From Actinomycetes bacterium (GTDB lineage: Bacteria; Actinomycetota; Acidimicrobiia; Acidimicrobiales; Palsa-688): a stretch of DNA of 17,182 bases. A program made the position numbers and the translations under genes. Position 1 is the first letter of the stretch. Each line of letters starts with the position of its first letter. Below are positions 8,067 through 14,963 of this stretch, in pieces. The stretch covers positions 1 through 17,182 of the forward strand of contig JAKBBS010000057.1 in the NCBI GenBank assembly GCA_021808425.1. Reading direction: 5' to 3'. Under the pieces are notes generated by a model. It saw only the letters and a list, made by a program, of their open reading frames with translations. It had not been told where the DNA came from and searched no databases.

Positions 8067-8088
8067 TCCACCCATTGTTGCAGGTGGA
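8067..8088. repeat. Inverted repeat before the ATP-grasp gene
   Basis: TCCACC (8067-8072) and GGTGGA (8083-8088) form a perfect 6-bp stem with a 10-nt loop, 2 nt upstream of the minus-strand ATG at 8064. In the mRNA it would cover the only purine-rich candidate ribosome site. It could be a translation-control hairpin, a weak terminator for typA, or chance. Confidence 0.35.
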
Positions 8089-8136
8089 TGTTTCCGGCGG
8101 GTTACCGCTGTGGCGGCGAGCGGGGTTAGCGCCGGG

Positions 8137-9996
8137 TCAGCGCTGGGGCGGGCGGTTCGCGGCGCGGCGTCTCGCCCGTTCCGAGGCGTCGAGCATCACC
8201 TTGCGGATCCGCACCACCGACGGCGTCACTTCGACGCACTCGTCGTCCCTGATGAACTCGAGCGCCTGCTCGAGCGACAGCTGCAGCGGGGGAACCAACC
8301 GGACGGTCTCGTCGGAGGCCGCGGCGCGCATGTTGGTCAGCTTCTTCTCCTTGGTCGGGTTGACGTCCATGTCCTCGGAGCGGGCGTTCTCACCGACGAT
8401 CATGCCTTCGTAGACCTCGACACCAGGCCCGACGAACAGAGCGCCGCGCTCTTGGAGGTTCGTCAAGGCGTAGGCGGTCGTCGGGCCGCGGCGGTCGGCG
8501 ACCATCGACCCGTTCGGCCGGGTTCGCAGGTCCCCGTGCCACGGCTCGTATCCCTCGAAAATATGGTGGATCTGCCCTGTGCCACGAGTCTCGGTCAGGA
8601 ACTCAGTTCGAAAGCCGATCAGTCCCCTCGAAGGGACCACCCAGTCCATCCTCACCCAGCCGGTGCCGTGGTTGACGAGATCCTCCATCCGGCCCTTGCG
8701 CAGCGAAAGCAGCTGGGTGACGACCCCCATGAAGTCCTCGGGGACGTCGACGCTGACACGCTCCATCGGTTCGTGGATCTTCCCGTCGACCTCGCGGGTG
8801 AGCACCTGAGGTTTGCCGACCGTGAGCTCGAAGCCTTCCCGGCGCATCAGCTCGACGAGAACCGCCAGCGCCAGCTCGCCGCGGCCCTGCACCTCCCAGG
8901 TGTCGGGGCGCTCGGTCGTCTGGACGCGGATGCTCACGTTGCCGACCAGTTCGGCGTCGAGCCGGTTCCTGATAAGGCGGGCCGTGAGCTTGGTGCCCGG
9001 CTTGTGGCCGTCGACGGGTCGCCCGGCGAGAGGGGAAGTGTTGATACCGATCGTCATCGAAATGCTCGGGTCGTCGATTGTGATGACCGGAAGTGGCTCA
9101 GGGTTGTCAGGGTTGGCCAACGTGTCGCCGATCATGATCTCGGGGATCCCGGCTACGGCGATGATCTCGCCGGGGCCGACGCCTTCGGGCGGAGCGTCGA
9201 CACGATCCAGGGCCTCCGTCACGTACACCTCGGAGAGACGGACCCGCTCGACCGTGCCGTCGTGGCGGCACCATGCGACGGAGTCGCCCTTGCGAACTGT
9301 GCCGTTGCGGACCCGGCAGAGGGCAAGCCGCCCTACGTAGGGGGACGCGTCCAGGTTTGTGACCAGCGCCTGGAAAGCATGGTCGGGGTCGTACTCGGGC
9401 GCCGGTATCGCCTTGACCAGCAGGTCCATGAGCGCGCCGAGGCCTTCTGCGTCTGGCACAGCCTCAGGAGTCAGCGCCGCCCGGCCTGCCCTGGCGTTCG
9501 CGTACACGATCGGGAACTCGATCTGATCCTCGTCGGCGCCGAGATCGAGGAACAGGTCGTACACGGCGTCGAGAACTTCGGCCGGGCGGGCGTCGGCGCG
9601 GTCGATCTTGTTGACAACGCAGATGACGGGGAGGCGCGCCTCGAGGGTCTTTCGCAGCACGAAACGGGTCTGAGGGAGAGGTCCCTCGCTGGCGTCTACA
9701 AGCAGCAGCACACCGTCGACCATGGTGAGGCCGCGCTCGACTTCGCCTCCGAAGTCGGCGTGGCCGGGGGTGTCGACGATGTTGATCCTCATGTCGCCGT
9801 AGCGGACGGTCGTGTTCTTCGCGAGGATCGTGATGCCCTTCTCGCGCTCGAGGTCCATCGAGTCCATGACACGTTCGGCGACCTCTTGATTGGCGCGAAA
9901 CGCCCCGGACTGGCGGAGCATCGCGTCCACCAGGGTTGTCTTGCCGTGGTCGACGTGCGCCACGATCGCTACGTTTCGGATATCAGTTCTGAACAT
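8137..9996 (-). CDS. typA: Ribosome-associated translational GTPase TypA/BipA
   Basis: TypA/BipA is an EF-G-like GTPase that binds the 70S ribosome and supports 50S assembly and growth under stress such as cold. The GTPase motifs are all present: G1 AHVDHGKTT at 13-21, switch [15 protein letters not shown] at 51-64, G3 [10 protein letters not shown] at 75-84 and G4 NKID at 129-132. Domain II, an EF-G-like domain and the BipA-specific C-terminal part ([15 protein letters not shown] and the [11 protein letters not shown] region) follow. The ATG at 9996 gives 619 residues, and [21 protein letters not shown] then aligns with the family start. A TTG at 10044 is in frame but would add 16 residues not usual for the family. 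The gene lies 69 nt downstream of the AarF-like gene and may share its transcript. An AT-rich palindrome precedes it. Confidence 0.97.
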   Translation of the reverse strand: MFRTDIRNVAIVAHVDHGKTTLVDAMLRQSGAFRANQEVAERVMDSMDLEREKGITILAKNTTVRYGDMRINIVDTPGHADFGGEVERGLTMVDGVLLLVDASEGPLPQTRFVLRKTLEARLPVICVVNKIDRADARPAEVLDAVYDLFLDLGADEDQIEFPIVYANARAGRAALTPEAVPDAEGLGALMDLLVKAIPAPEYDPDHAFQALVTNLDASPYVGRLALCRVRNGTVRKGDSVAWCRHDGTVERVRLSEVYVTEALDRVDAPPEGVGPGEIIAVAGIPEIMIGDTLANPDNPEPLPVITIDDPSISMTIGINTSPLAGRPVDGHKPGTKLTARLIRNRLDAELVGNVSIRVQTTERPDTWEVQGRGELALAVLVELMRREGFELTVGKPQVLTREVDGKIHEPMERVSVDVPEDFMGVVTQLLSLRKGRMEDLVNHGTGWVRMDWVVPSRGLIGFRTEFLTETRGTGQIHHIFEGYEPWHGDLRTRPNGSMVADRRGPTTAYALTNLQERGALFVGPGVEVYEGMIVGENARSEDMDVNPTKEKKLTNMRAAASDETVRLVPPLQLSLEQALEFIRDDECVEVTPSVVRIRKVMLDASERARRRAANRPPQR

Positions 9997-10000
9997 GGAA

Positions 10001-10015
10001 GGCAAAAATTTTTCC
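10001..10015. repeat. AT-rich near-palindrome just upstream of typA
   Basis: GGC-AAAAATTTTT-CC is a near-perfect palindrome in otherwise GC-rich DNA, ending 4 nt before the typA ATG. It may be part of a promoter or a binding site, or it may keep the start region unfolded. No -10/-35 pair can be assigned with confidence. Confidence 0.3.
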
Positions 10016-10065
10016 GGAAACTCCAAAATCGGGCGGACCGACAACCCTAGCCGGTCGATCGGCGC

Positions 10066-11676
10066 TCAACGCTTCGACCTGTGGTGATCCCTCATCCTCT
10101 TGCGGATCAGCTGGCGGCGCTCCTGGAGATCCCTGTAGCTCATCGACTCGACCTCCGAAGGGACCCCGAGCGATGCGCGCAGCCCGTCTAGGTCGACAGC
10201 GGTCGCCCTCGGGTCGACGCCGACTTCAGCGGCGATGCGCTCGCCGTGGCGGGCAGTGAAGTAAAGGGCGATCCTCGTGACCTCCTCGAAAAGGTCGAGG
10301 TCCGGGGCGAGCGTCGCCAGTGCTCCGTCGATGAACAGCAGATCCTTCACGTAGAGCATAAGCACCTTCGGGAACTTGGCCCCGTAAGCGAGAAGCTTCT
10401 TCGTGATGTCTCGGATCTCGCTCAGCAGCTCTTCAGGTGACATCTTCGTCGGGTCCCGGACCGGCTGGTCGATGCCGAGGTCGACCATGACCGCATCGAG
10501 GTCGGTGTCGGCTGGGAGGGCTCCGAGGTCGCGAAGCGCTGAGAGTTGCATCTTCGGGTCGTTGATCGTCCCGCCCATGAGAAGGCGCAGGAACGCGAGG
10601 CGGCGCGGCTGGTCGAGGCGGCCAGTGATCCCGTAGTCGAGGAGGGCGACCCGGCCGTCGGGCTGCACGAAGAGGTTCCCGCCGTGCAGGTCACCGTGGA
10701 AGACCCCGTAGATGGTGGCGCCCTCGAGGAACGAGATCATCAGCGCCCGGACAACCTCAGTGGTGTCGATGCCTGCTGCGGACATCCCCTCGACGTCGTC
10801 GAAAGTGAAGCCGCTCAAGCGTTCCATGACGAGCACCCGGCGTGTCACGAGCTGAGGGTGAGGCCTGGGCACTACGACGTGGCGCTGCTCTGTGGCGGCA
10901 AACACGGCGGCGACGTCGAGCATGTTGTCGGCCTCGAGGCGGAAGTCGAGCTCCTCGACGATCGTCTCGGCGAAAAGCTCGACCAGCGCAGGCGGGTTGG
11001 CGAGGCTCGCAACCGGGATCCGGCCGATGAGATGCGGGGCGATCCAGCTCATGGCGGCGAGGTCCTCGCGGACGTTGGGGGAGACGGAGGGGCGCTGCAC
11101 TTTGACGACGACATCTTCCCCGCTCAGCAGCGTCGCGGCGTGCACCTGGGCGATCGACGCGGCAGCGAGCGGTTGGCGGTCGAAGAAGGAGAACACCTCC
11201 TCCAGGGTCGCCCCGAGGTCCTCCTCGACGACACTACGGACCGTATCGAAAGTCTCGGCGGGAACCCTGTCACGAAGCAGACGGAACTCGTTGACAAGCT
11301 CGGGAGGGAAGAGGCCTTCGCCTGAGGAGAGGATCTGCCCGAGCTTGATGTAGGTGGGGCCGAGGCTCTGGAACGCCTTGCGCAGCCGGCGCGACAGCCC
11401 GGCGCGTGAGACTTCCGGCTCGCCGATGCGCCGAGCGCGGCGACGTTCGATCAGGTACCAGCCGGCCAGGGCGCCTCCGAGGCGGAAGGCGACTTTGACC
11501 ACCCGCCGCCCCGGCGGCAGGACCCTGCGACGAAGCAGGCGGGGGACCTGTGCCTGGGTGGCGTTACGACGCTGCGTCGAACCGGATCGCCACACGAGGG
11601 CGTCCGGGTCGATGAGCCAGGGCGGCTCCGAGCTGAAGGCCCCTACGGCAAGATCAGCGGGGATAACCGACGTCAC
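10066..11676 (-). CDS. ABC1/AarF/UbiB-family atypical kinase
   Basis: The 536-residue protein belongs to the ABC1 (ADCK/UbiB) atypical kinase family, which in other organisms supports quinone synthesis or lipid metabolism. The family motifs are in order: KLGQ at 111-114 within LGPTYIKLGQILSS, the alanine-rich loop PLAAASIAQVHAA at 169-181, the ATP lysine K192 in VVVKVQRP, EELDFRLEADN at 241-251, the catalytic HGDLHGGN at 327-334 and the metal-binding DYG at 347-349 (DFG in most members). The basic N-terminal region around 46-83 (RLLRRRVLPPGRRVVKV) precedes a short hydrophobic stretch and may bind membrane. No C-terminal membrane pair is obvious. The start is GTG at 11676. It is divergent from the acryloyl-CoA reductase gene and upstream of typA. 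The substrate is unknown, and a menaquinone link in an actinobacterium would be speculation. Confidence 0.9.
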   Translation of the reverse strand: MTSVIPADLAVGAFSSEPPWLIDPDALVWRSGSTQRRNATQAQVPRLLRRRVLPPGRRVVKVAFRLGGALAGWYLIERRRARRIGEPEVSRAGLSRRLRKAFQSLGPTYIKLGQILSSGEGLFPPELVNEFRLLRDRVPAETFDTVRSVVEEDLGATLEEVFSFFDRQPLAAASIAQVHAATLLSGEDVVVKVQRPSVSPNVREDLAAMSWIAPHLIGRIPVASLANPPALVELFAETIVEELDFRLEADNMLDVAAVFAATEQRHVVVPRPHPQLVTRRVLVMERLSGFTFDDVEGMSAAGIDTTEVVRALMISFLEGATIYGVFHGDLHGGNLFVQPDGRVALLDYGITGRLDQPRRLAFLRLLMGGTINDPKMQLSALRDLGALPADTDLDAVMVDLGIDQPVRDPTKMSPEELLSEIRDITKKLLAYGAKFPKVLMLYVKDLLFIDGALATLAPDLDLFEEVTRIALYFTARHGERIAAEVGVDPRATAVDLDGLRASLGVPSEVESMSYRDLQERRQLIRKRMRDHHRSKR

Positions 11677-11682
11677 CCGGGC

Positions 11683-11688
11683 AATCTA
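11683..11688 (-). promoter_or_regulatory. Possible -10 element of the AarF-like gene
   Basis: On the minus strand TAGATT (4 of 6 to TATAAT) ends 6 nt before the GTG at 11676. Transcription would begin at or next to the start codon. No strong Shine-Dalgarno sequence or -35 is visible. Confidence 0.4.
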
Positions 11689-11748
11689 CCTGAAGGGTCC
11701 GGTCTACATTCCGGGCTGGCCCGGGTGTCGTGTGGGTGTGGGGCCGGT

Positions 11749-11754
11749 TAGCGT
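11749..11754 (+). promoter_or_regulatory. Possible -10 element of the acuI-like gene
   Basis: TAGCGT fits TANNNT and ends 7 nt before the GTG at 11762, again predicting a leaderless message. It shares the 85-nt divergent region with the promoter of the AarF-like gene. Confidence 0.35.
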
Positions 11755-11761
11755 GTCGGGT

Positions 11762-12760
11762 GTGAAGGATCCAGGATTTTCGGCCTTTGTAGCAATGAAA
11801 TCTGCCGACGAGTTTCGCCGCGGGGTGGAGAAAGTTGACGACACCTTCCTTGGCGGCGAAGGCGCACTCGTTGACGTCGAATGGTCGTCTGTCAACTACA
11901 AAGACGCCCTCGCATCCTCTGCCGACGGTCGGGTAGCCCGGATCTCGCCGATAGTCCCGGGAATCGACCTCGCCGGGCGGCTGGCCGAAGATGCAGGCGA
12001 GATCCCTGCTGGGACCGCGGTCCTCGCCCACGGCTACGGGCTCGGTGTGTCGCGCCATGGAGGTTTCGCACGACGCGCCCGGGTGCCGGTGGAGTGGCTC
12101 GTCCCTATCCCGCCGGGCCTCGACACCCGCACGGCGATGGTGATCGGCACTGCCGGGTTCACGGCGGCGCTATCAGTGATAGCGCTCGAGCATCACGGGA
12201 TTGAACCTGCGTCGGGCCTTGTGCTTGTCACAGGAGCTACGGGCGGGGTCGGCAGCGTCGCCGTAAACATCCTCGCCGGAAGGGGTTACGAGGTGGTAGC
12301 CAGTACGGGGAAGGCGGAGAAGAGCGGCGAGTACTTGAAGTCGATCGGAGCGGCGCAGATCGTGGAACGGTCCACGTTGGACGCGGCAGGCGGCCGTCCG
12401 CTCGAGGCGGCGACGTATGCCGGCGCCGTCGACTGCGTGGGCGGGACGACTCTTTCGAACGTGCTCGCCCGGATGAATTACGGCGGCGCTGTTGCAGCCA
12501 GCGGCTTAACGGGCGGTGTCGCTGTGCCGACGACGGTCATGCCCTTCATCCTGCGCGGGGTTTCACTTCTCGGGATCGACTCCGTTGAGGTCCCGATCGC
12601 CAAGCGGCGTGCGGTCTGGGAACGTCTCGGAGCGGATCTGCGCCCGAGCGGCTTGGAGAGGGTTGCAGTGGATATCACCCTCGACGACCTCGACGACGCA
12701 CTGTCCCGGATCCTTCGGGGGGAGTTGACGGGGAGGCTGGTTGTTTCGCTCGGGGCGTGA
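11762..12760 (+). CDS. acuI: Acryloyl-CoA reductase (YhdH/AcuI-type medium-chain reductase)
   Basis: AcuI/YhdH reduces toxic acryloyl-CoA to propionyl-CoA with NADPH. The 332-residue protein has the family signature WSSVNYKDALA at 41-51, IVPGIDLAG, the Rossmann loop GATGGVG at 158-164 and the C-terminal LTGRLVVSLG. It lacks the zinc-binding cysteines of the dehydrogenase encoded near 3 kb, as expected for this zinc-free branch. The frame is open far upstream, but that part is antisense to the AarF-like gene. GTG 11762 is chosen because FSAFVAMKSAD then aligns with the E. coli YhdH N-terminus. GTG 11753 is a second option. The two genes that follow and precede it show no pathway link. The general quinone-reductase name would be the fallback if activity differs. 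Confidence 0.88.
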   Translation: MKDPGFSAFVAMKSADEFRRGVEKVDDTFLGGEGALVDVEWSSVNYKDALASSADGRVARISPIVPGIDLAGRLAEDAGEIPAGTAVLAHGYGLGVSRHGGFARRARVPVEWLVPIPPGLDTRTAMVIGTAGFTAALSVIALEHHGIEPASGLVLVTGATGGVGSVAVNILAGRGYEVVASTGKAEKSGEYLKSIGAAQIVERSTLDAAGGRPLEAATYAGAVDCVGGTTLSNVLARMNYGGAVAASGLTGGVAVPTTVMPFILRGVSLLGIDSVEVPIAKRRAVWERLGADLRPSGLERVAVDITLDDLDDALSRILRGELTGRLVVSLGA

Positions 12761-12797
12761 CCCCGAGCGCGCGTAGGGATCCGGGTGGTCTGCACTC

Positions 12798-12816
12798 GGG
12801 GGACGCCGGTTCCCCC
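12798..12816 (+). terminator. Hairpin between acuI and bcp
   Basis: GGGGGA (12798-12803) pairs perfectly with TCCCCC (12811-12816) across a 7-nt loop in the 122-nt gap after acuI. It has no T tract. It may end the acuI transcript; the evidence is the fold alone. Confidence 0.35.
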
Positions 12817-12869
12817 AGCTCCGTAATCCGGGCGAGGCGCACACGAGGATGAGACGACTCAGCGATGAC

Positions 12870-12875
12870 TACCAT
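12870..12875 (+). promoter_or_regulatory. Possible -10 element of the bcp gene
   Basis: TACCAT fits TANNNT and ends 7 nt before the ATG at 12883. It helps decide the start: the upstream ATG at 12865 would place this element inside the coding sequence. Confidence 0.4.
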
Positions 12876-12882
12876 CCTTGTC

Positions 12883-13344
12883 ATGGCGAACGTGCTCCAG
12901 GTAGGTGATCCCGCTCCCGACTTCGAACTTCTCGACCAGAGTGAAGCTCCGGTCTCGTTGTCGTCTTTTCGGGGCCGGAAGGTTCTCATCTACTTCTATC
13001 CGAAAGCGGACACCCCCGGCTGCACAGCGCAGGCGTGTGGCCTTCGCGACGTGCTCGGCGATATCGGCGACGCTGCAGTTCTCGGGGTGAGCCCGGACGC
13101 TCCGACCAAGCAGGCGAAGTTCGACCAGAAGTACAGTCTAGGTTTCCCCCTACTGTCCGACGCCGACCACGCAGTCGCCGAATCCTACGGGGTGTGGGCC
13201 GAGAAATCCATGTACGGCCGGAAGTACATGGGCATCCTCCGCTCGTCGTTTCTCGTCGACGAGGACGGGAATCTGACCCAGGTCTGGTACAAGATCTCGC
13301 CGGCCGACACGCCGAAGAAGCTTCTCGTAGCGCTGGCCGGTTAG
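12883..13344 (+). CDS. bcp: Thioredoxin-dependent peroxiredoxin, Bcp/PrxQ type
   Basis: Bcp-type peroxiredoxins reduce hydrogen and organic peroxides with thioredoxin. The protein has 153 residues from ATG 12883, close to E. coli Bcp. GDPAPDFEL at 8-16 is the family start. YFYPKADTPGCTAQACGLRD holds the peroxidatic Cys47 and, five residues on, Cys52 as the likely resolving cysteine of the atypical two-cysteine mechanism. VSPDAPTKQAKFDQKYSL and the C-terminal LVDEDGNL-VWYK segment are also typical. An ATG six codons upstream (12865) is possible, but MTTILV is not family-like and overlaps the presumed promoter. The gene ends 9 nt from the end of the convergent fabF, with no room for a terminator between them. 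Confidence 0.94.
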   Translation: MANVLQVGDPAPDFELLDQSEAPVSLSSFRGRKVLIYFYPKADTPGCTAQACGLRDVLGDIGDAAVLGVSPDAPTKQAKFDQKYSLGFPLLSDADHAVAESYGVWAEKSMYGRKYMGILRSSFLVDEDGNLTQVWYKISPADTPKKLLVALAG

Positions 13345-13353
13345 CGACCAGTT

Positions 13354-14571
13354 TCAATCTTCGAGCGGCGCCATTACGATTGTCCCGTTGTGACCGCCGA
13401 AGCCGAAGCTGTTCGACAGCGACGGCCCCGGAGTCCACGACCGGGCCTCGCCTGTCACCACGTCGAGGTGGATTTCGGGATCGAGCTCGGTGAGGCCGAC
13501 CGTGGGCGGTATGCACGACTTGGATATCGTGAGGGCGAGCGCCACGGCCTCGATCGAACCGGCAGCGCCGAGCGAGTGCCCGCACACACCTTTGATCGAC
13601 GTCACGATCGGACCGGGGAGTCCGAACACTTTGGAGATGGCAAAGCTCTCAGAACGGTCGTTGGCTGGCGTCGACGTTCCATGCGCGTTGATGTGGACGA
13701 TATCGGCGGGGACGAGCCCTGCGTCACGTATAGCCAGTTCCATGCACATGACCGCTCCCGCTCCTTCGGGCGCCGGGGCGGTGATGTGGTGCGCGTCGGC
13801 GGTGCTCGCTGCGCCGAGAATCTCCGCGTAGATCGTCGCGCCCCTCGCCTGGGCGTGGTCGAGCTCCTCCAGAACAAGCACGGCGCCGCCTTCACTGATG
13901 ACAAAACCGTCGCGCTTGGCGTCGAAGGGCATCGACTTGCCGTTCGTCGAAAGCGCTGTCATGTTGGCGAAGCCGGCCTCCCCGATCGGCGTCATGGCGG
14001 CCTCCGAGGATCCCGCAAGCACGACGTCACAGCGCCCGGAGGCGACAAGCCGTGCGCCCGCGCCGACGCTCTGGGTTCCAGCTGCGCAGGCGGTGACGAT
14101 CGCCTCGCAGGGCCCGCGCAGCCCGTAGCGCATCGACACGTCTGCAGCCGCCCTGTTACCCATCATCATCGGCACGAGGAAAGGCGTCACCCGACGCGAC
14201 CCGCGCTCGTCCATCACATGTATCTGGTCCTCTAAGGTCTCAATACCGCCGATGCCGGTGCCGATCATCACCCCGGCCCGGTCCGGATCGACGCTCAGGG
14301 ACTCGAGCCCGCCTGCATCCGCGAGCGCCTCCTCTGCTGCGACGGCTGCGAGCTGAGTGAAGCGGTCGACACGACGAAGCTCTTTGGCGCCGTATATGGC
14401 GGTGGCGTCGAAGTCCGGAACTCGTCGCGGGCCATCGGCTGGGGGGAGGTGAAGCCCTCGCCAGAAGGCATCCCGGCCGATTCCGCAAGGGGCTGCCACC
14501 CCGAGCCCCGTAACCACTACACGCCTTCCTGGGATCCCCGGGTCGCCCGGGTAGGGGTGTAGGGCGAACAT
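13354..14571 (-). CDS. fabF: 3-oxoacyl-ACP synthase II
   Basis: FabF condenses malonyl-ACP with growing acyl-ACP in type II fatty acid synthesis. The 405-residue protein has the Cys-His-His set of elongating synthases: Cys162 in VTACAAGTQS, His297 in INAHGTSTPAND and His332 in VCGHSLGAAGS, plus Lys327 in SIKG. RRVVVTGLG opens the domain at residue 16, and SFGFGGHNGTI closes it. The first dozen residues (MFALHPYPGDPG) are an extra leader. The ATG at 14571 shares one base with the acpP stop (TGATG), so translation is almost certainly coupled. It is the last gene of the fab cluster, and convergent with bcp. The triad and the operon place it as FabF rather than FabB. Confidence 0.97.
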   Translation of the reverse strand: MFALHPYPGDPGIPGRRVVVTGLGVAAPCGIGRDAFWRGLHLPPADGPRRVPDFDATAIYGAKELRRVDRFTQLAAVAAEEALADAGGLESLSVDPDRAGVMIGTGIGGIETLEDQIHVMDERGSRRVTPFLVPMMMGNRAAADVSMRYGLRGPCEAIVTACAAGTQSVGAGARLVASGRCDVVLAGSSEAAMTPIGEAGFANMTALSTNGKSMPFDAKRDGFVISEGGAVLVLEELDHAQARGATIYAEILGAASTADAHHITAPAPEGAGAVMCMELAIRDAGLVPADIVHINAHGTSTPANDRSESFAISKVFGLPGPIVTSIKGVCGHSLGAAGSIEAVALALTISKSCIPPTVGLTELDPEIHLDVVTGEARSWTPGPSLSNSFGFGGHNGTIVMAPLED

Positions 14572-14810
14572 CAGAGCTTGGAGGTAACCAGACCGAAGGC
14601 TTGAGCCACTGTCTTCACGCCTTCGAGCTCGGACTCGTCGACAGTTATGTCGAACTGCTCTTCGAGGGCCATGACGAGCTCGACGAGGTCGAGGCTATCG
14701 GCGTCCAAATCGTCGGCAAAGCTCGCCTCGGGGGTTACTTTGGCCGGTTCCACCTGCAGCACGTCCACTGCACACTGCTTGAACTTGTCGAATGCCTCTT
14801 CTTGATCCAT
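14571..14810 (-). CDS. acpP: Acyl carrier protein
   Basis: AcpP carries the growing acyl chain on a phosphopantetheine arm. The 79-residue acidic, helical protein has the attachment site Ser39 in DLDADSLDLVELVMALEEQF, with the family's D-S-L motif. The open frame continues upstream to 14894, but ATG 14810 is chosen. It has a good ribosome site 8 nt before it, and MDQEEAFDKFKQC matches the length of other ACPs. A 153-nt gap separates it from fabH, unlike the other junctions in the cluster. That leaves room for its own promoter, as ACP is needed in large amounts. It overlaps fabF by 1 nt. Confidence 0.97.
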   Translation of the reverse strand: MDQEEAFDKFKQCAVDVLQVEPAKVTPEASFADDLDADSLDLVELVMALEEQFDITVDESELEGVKTVAQAFGLVTSKL

Positions 14811-14818
14811 TTTTTCTT

Positions 14819-14824
14819 TCCTCT
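14819..14824 (-). promoter_or_regulatory. Shine-Dalgarno sequence of acpP
   Basis: AGAGGA on the minus strand, 8 nt before the ATG at 14810 and followed by an A-rich spacer, is the best-placed ribosome binding site in the window. It fixes the acpP start and fits high expression. Confidence 0.7.
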
Positions 14825-14868
14825 CTCGCCTTGGTGGTTCTTGGAATGTCGTTGCAATGCCAGCGCCC

Positions 14869-14892
14869 GGTTCCCTTGAGATACAGGGTTCC
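14869..14892. repeat. Direct repeat GGTTCC x2 in the fabH-acpP spacer
   Basis: GGTTCC occurs at 14869-14874 and 14887-14892, 18 nt apart start to start, around a CCCT/AGGG inverted pair. On the coding strand this reads GGAACC twice. It lies in the only long gap (14811-14963) of the fab cluster and could be part of a regulator site or promoter. No -10 pairs convincingly with it, and I see no gene in the gap. Confidence 0.25.
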
Positions 14893-14963
14893 ACCGACTG
14901 CGGCGCCCCTCAGCCCGCCAAATCTATCTCGCTCAGCTTGTCGTCTCGTCTCTTGACCTGCGG

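Noticed and set aside
9997..10044. TTG start adding 16 residues to TypA
   Set aside because: Family members begin within a few residues of the [14 protein letters not shown] motif, so ATG 9996 fits better.
8110..10050. A 646-codon plus-strand open frame covering all of typA
   Set aside because: It is the antisense of a clear TypA/BipA gene. High-GC codon bias keeps this frame open, the product resembles no known family, and no ribosome site supports it.
10546..11325. Plus-strand open frame antisense to the AarF-like gene
   Set aside because: All kinase motifs are on the other strand; this frame is an open antisense shadow.
12793..12824. Sequence resembling a tmRNA or tRNA 3' end (GGACGCCGGTTC and CCCAGCTCC), which might mark an attachment site
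   Set aside because: The T-loop does not have proper spacing, no acceptor partner or CCA end is present, and no integrase or second copy is visible. It is more simply a GC-rich hairpin.
14811..14894. GTG start adding 28 residues to AcpP
   Set aside because: It would place the good AGAGGA ribosome site inside the gene and add residues foreign to ACPs.
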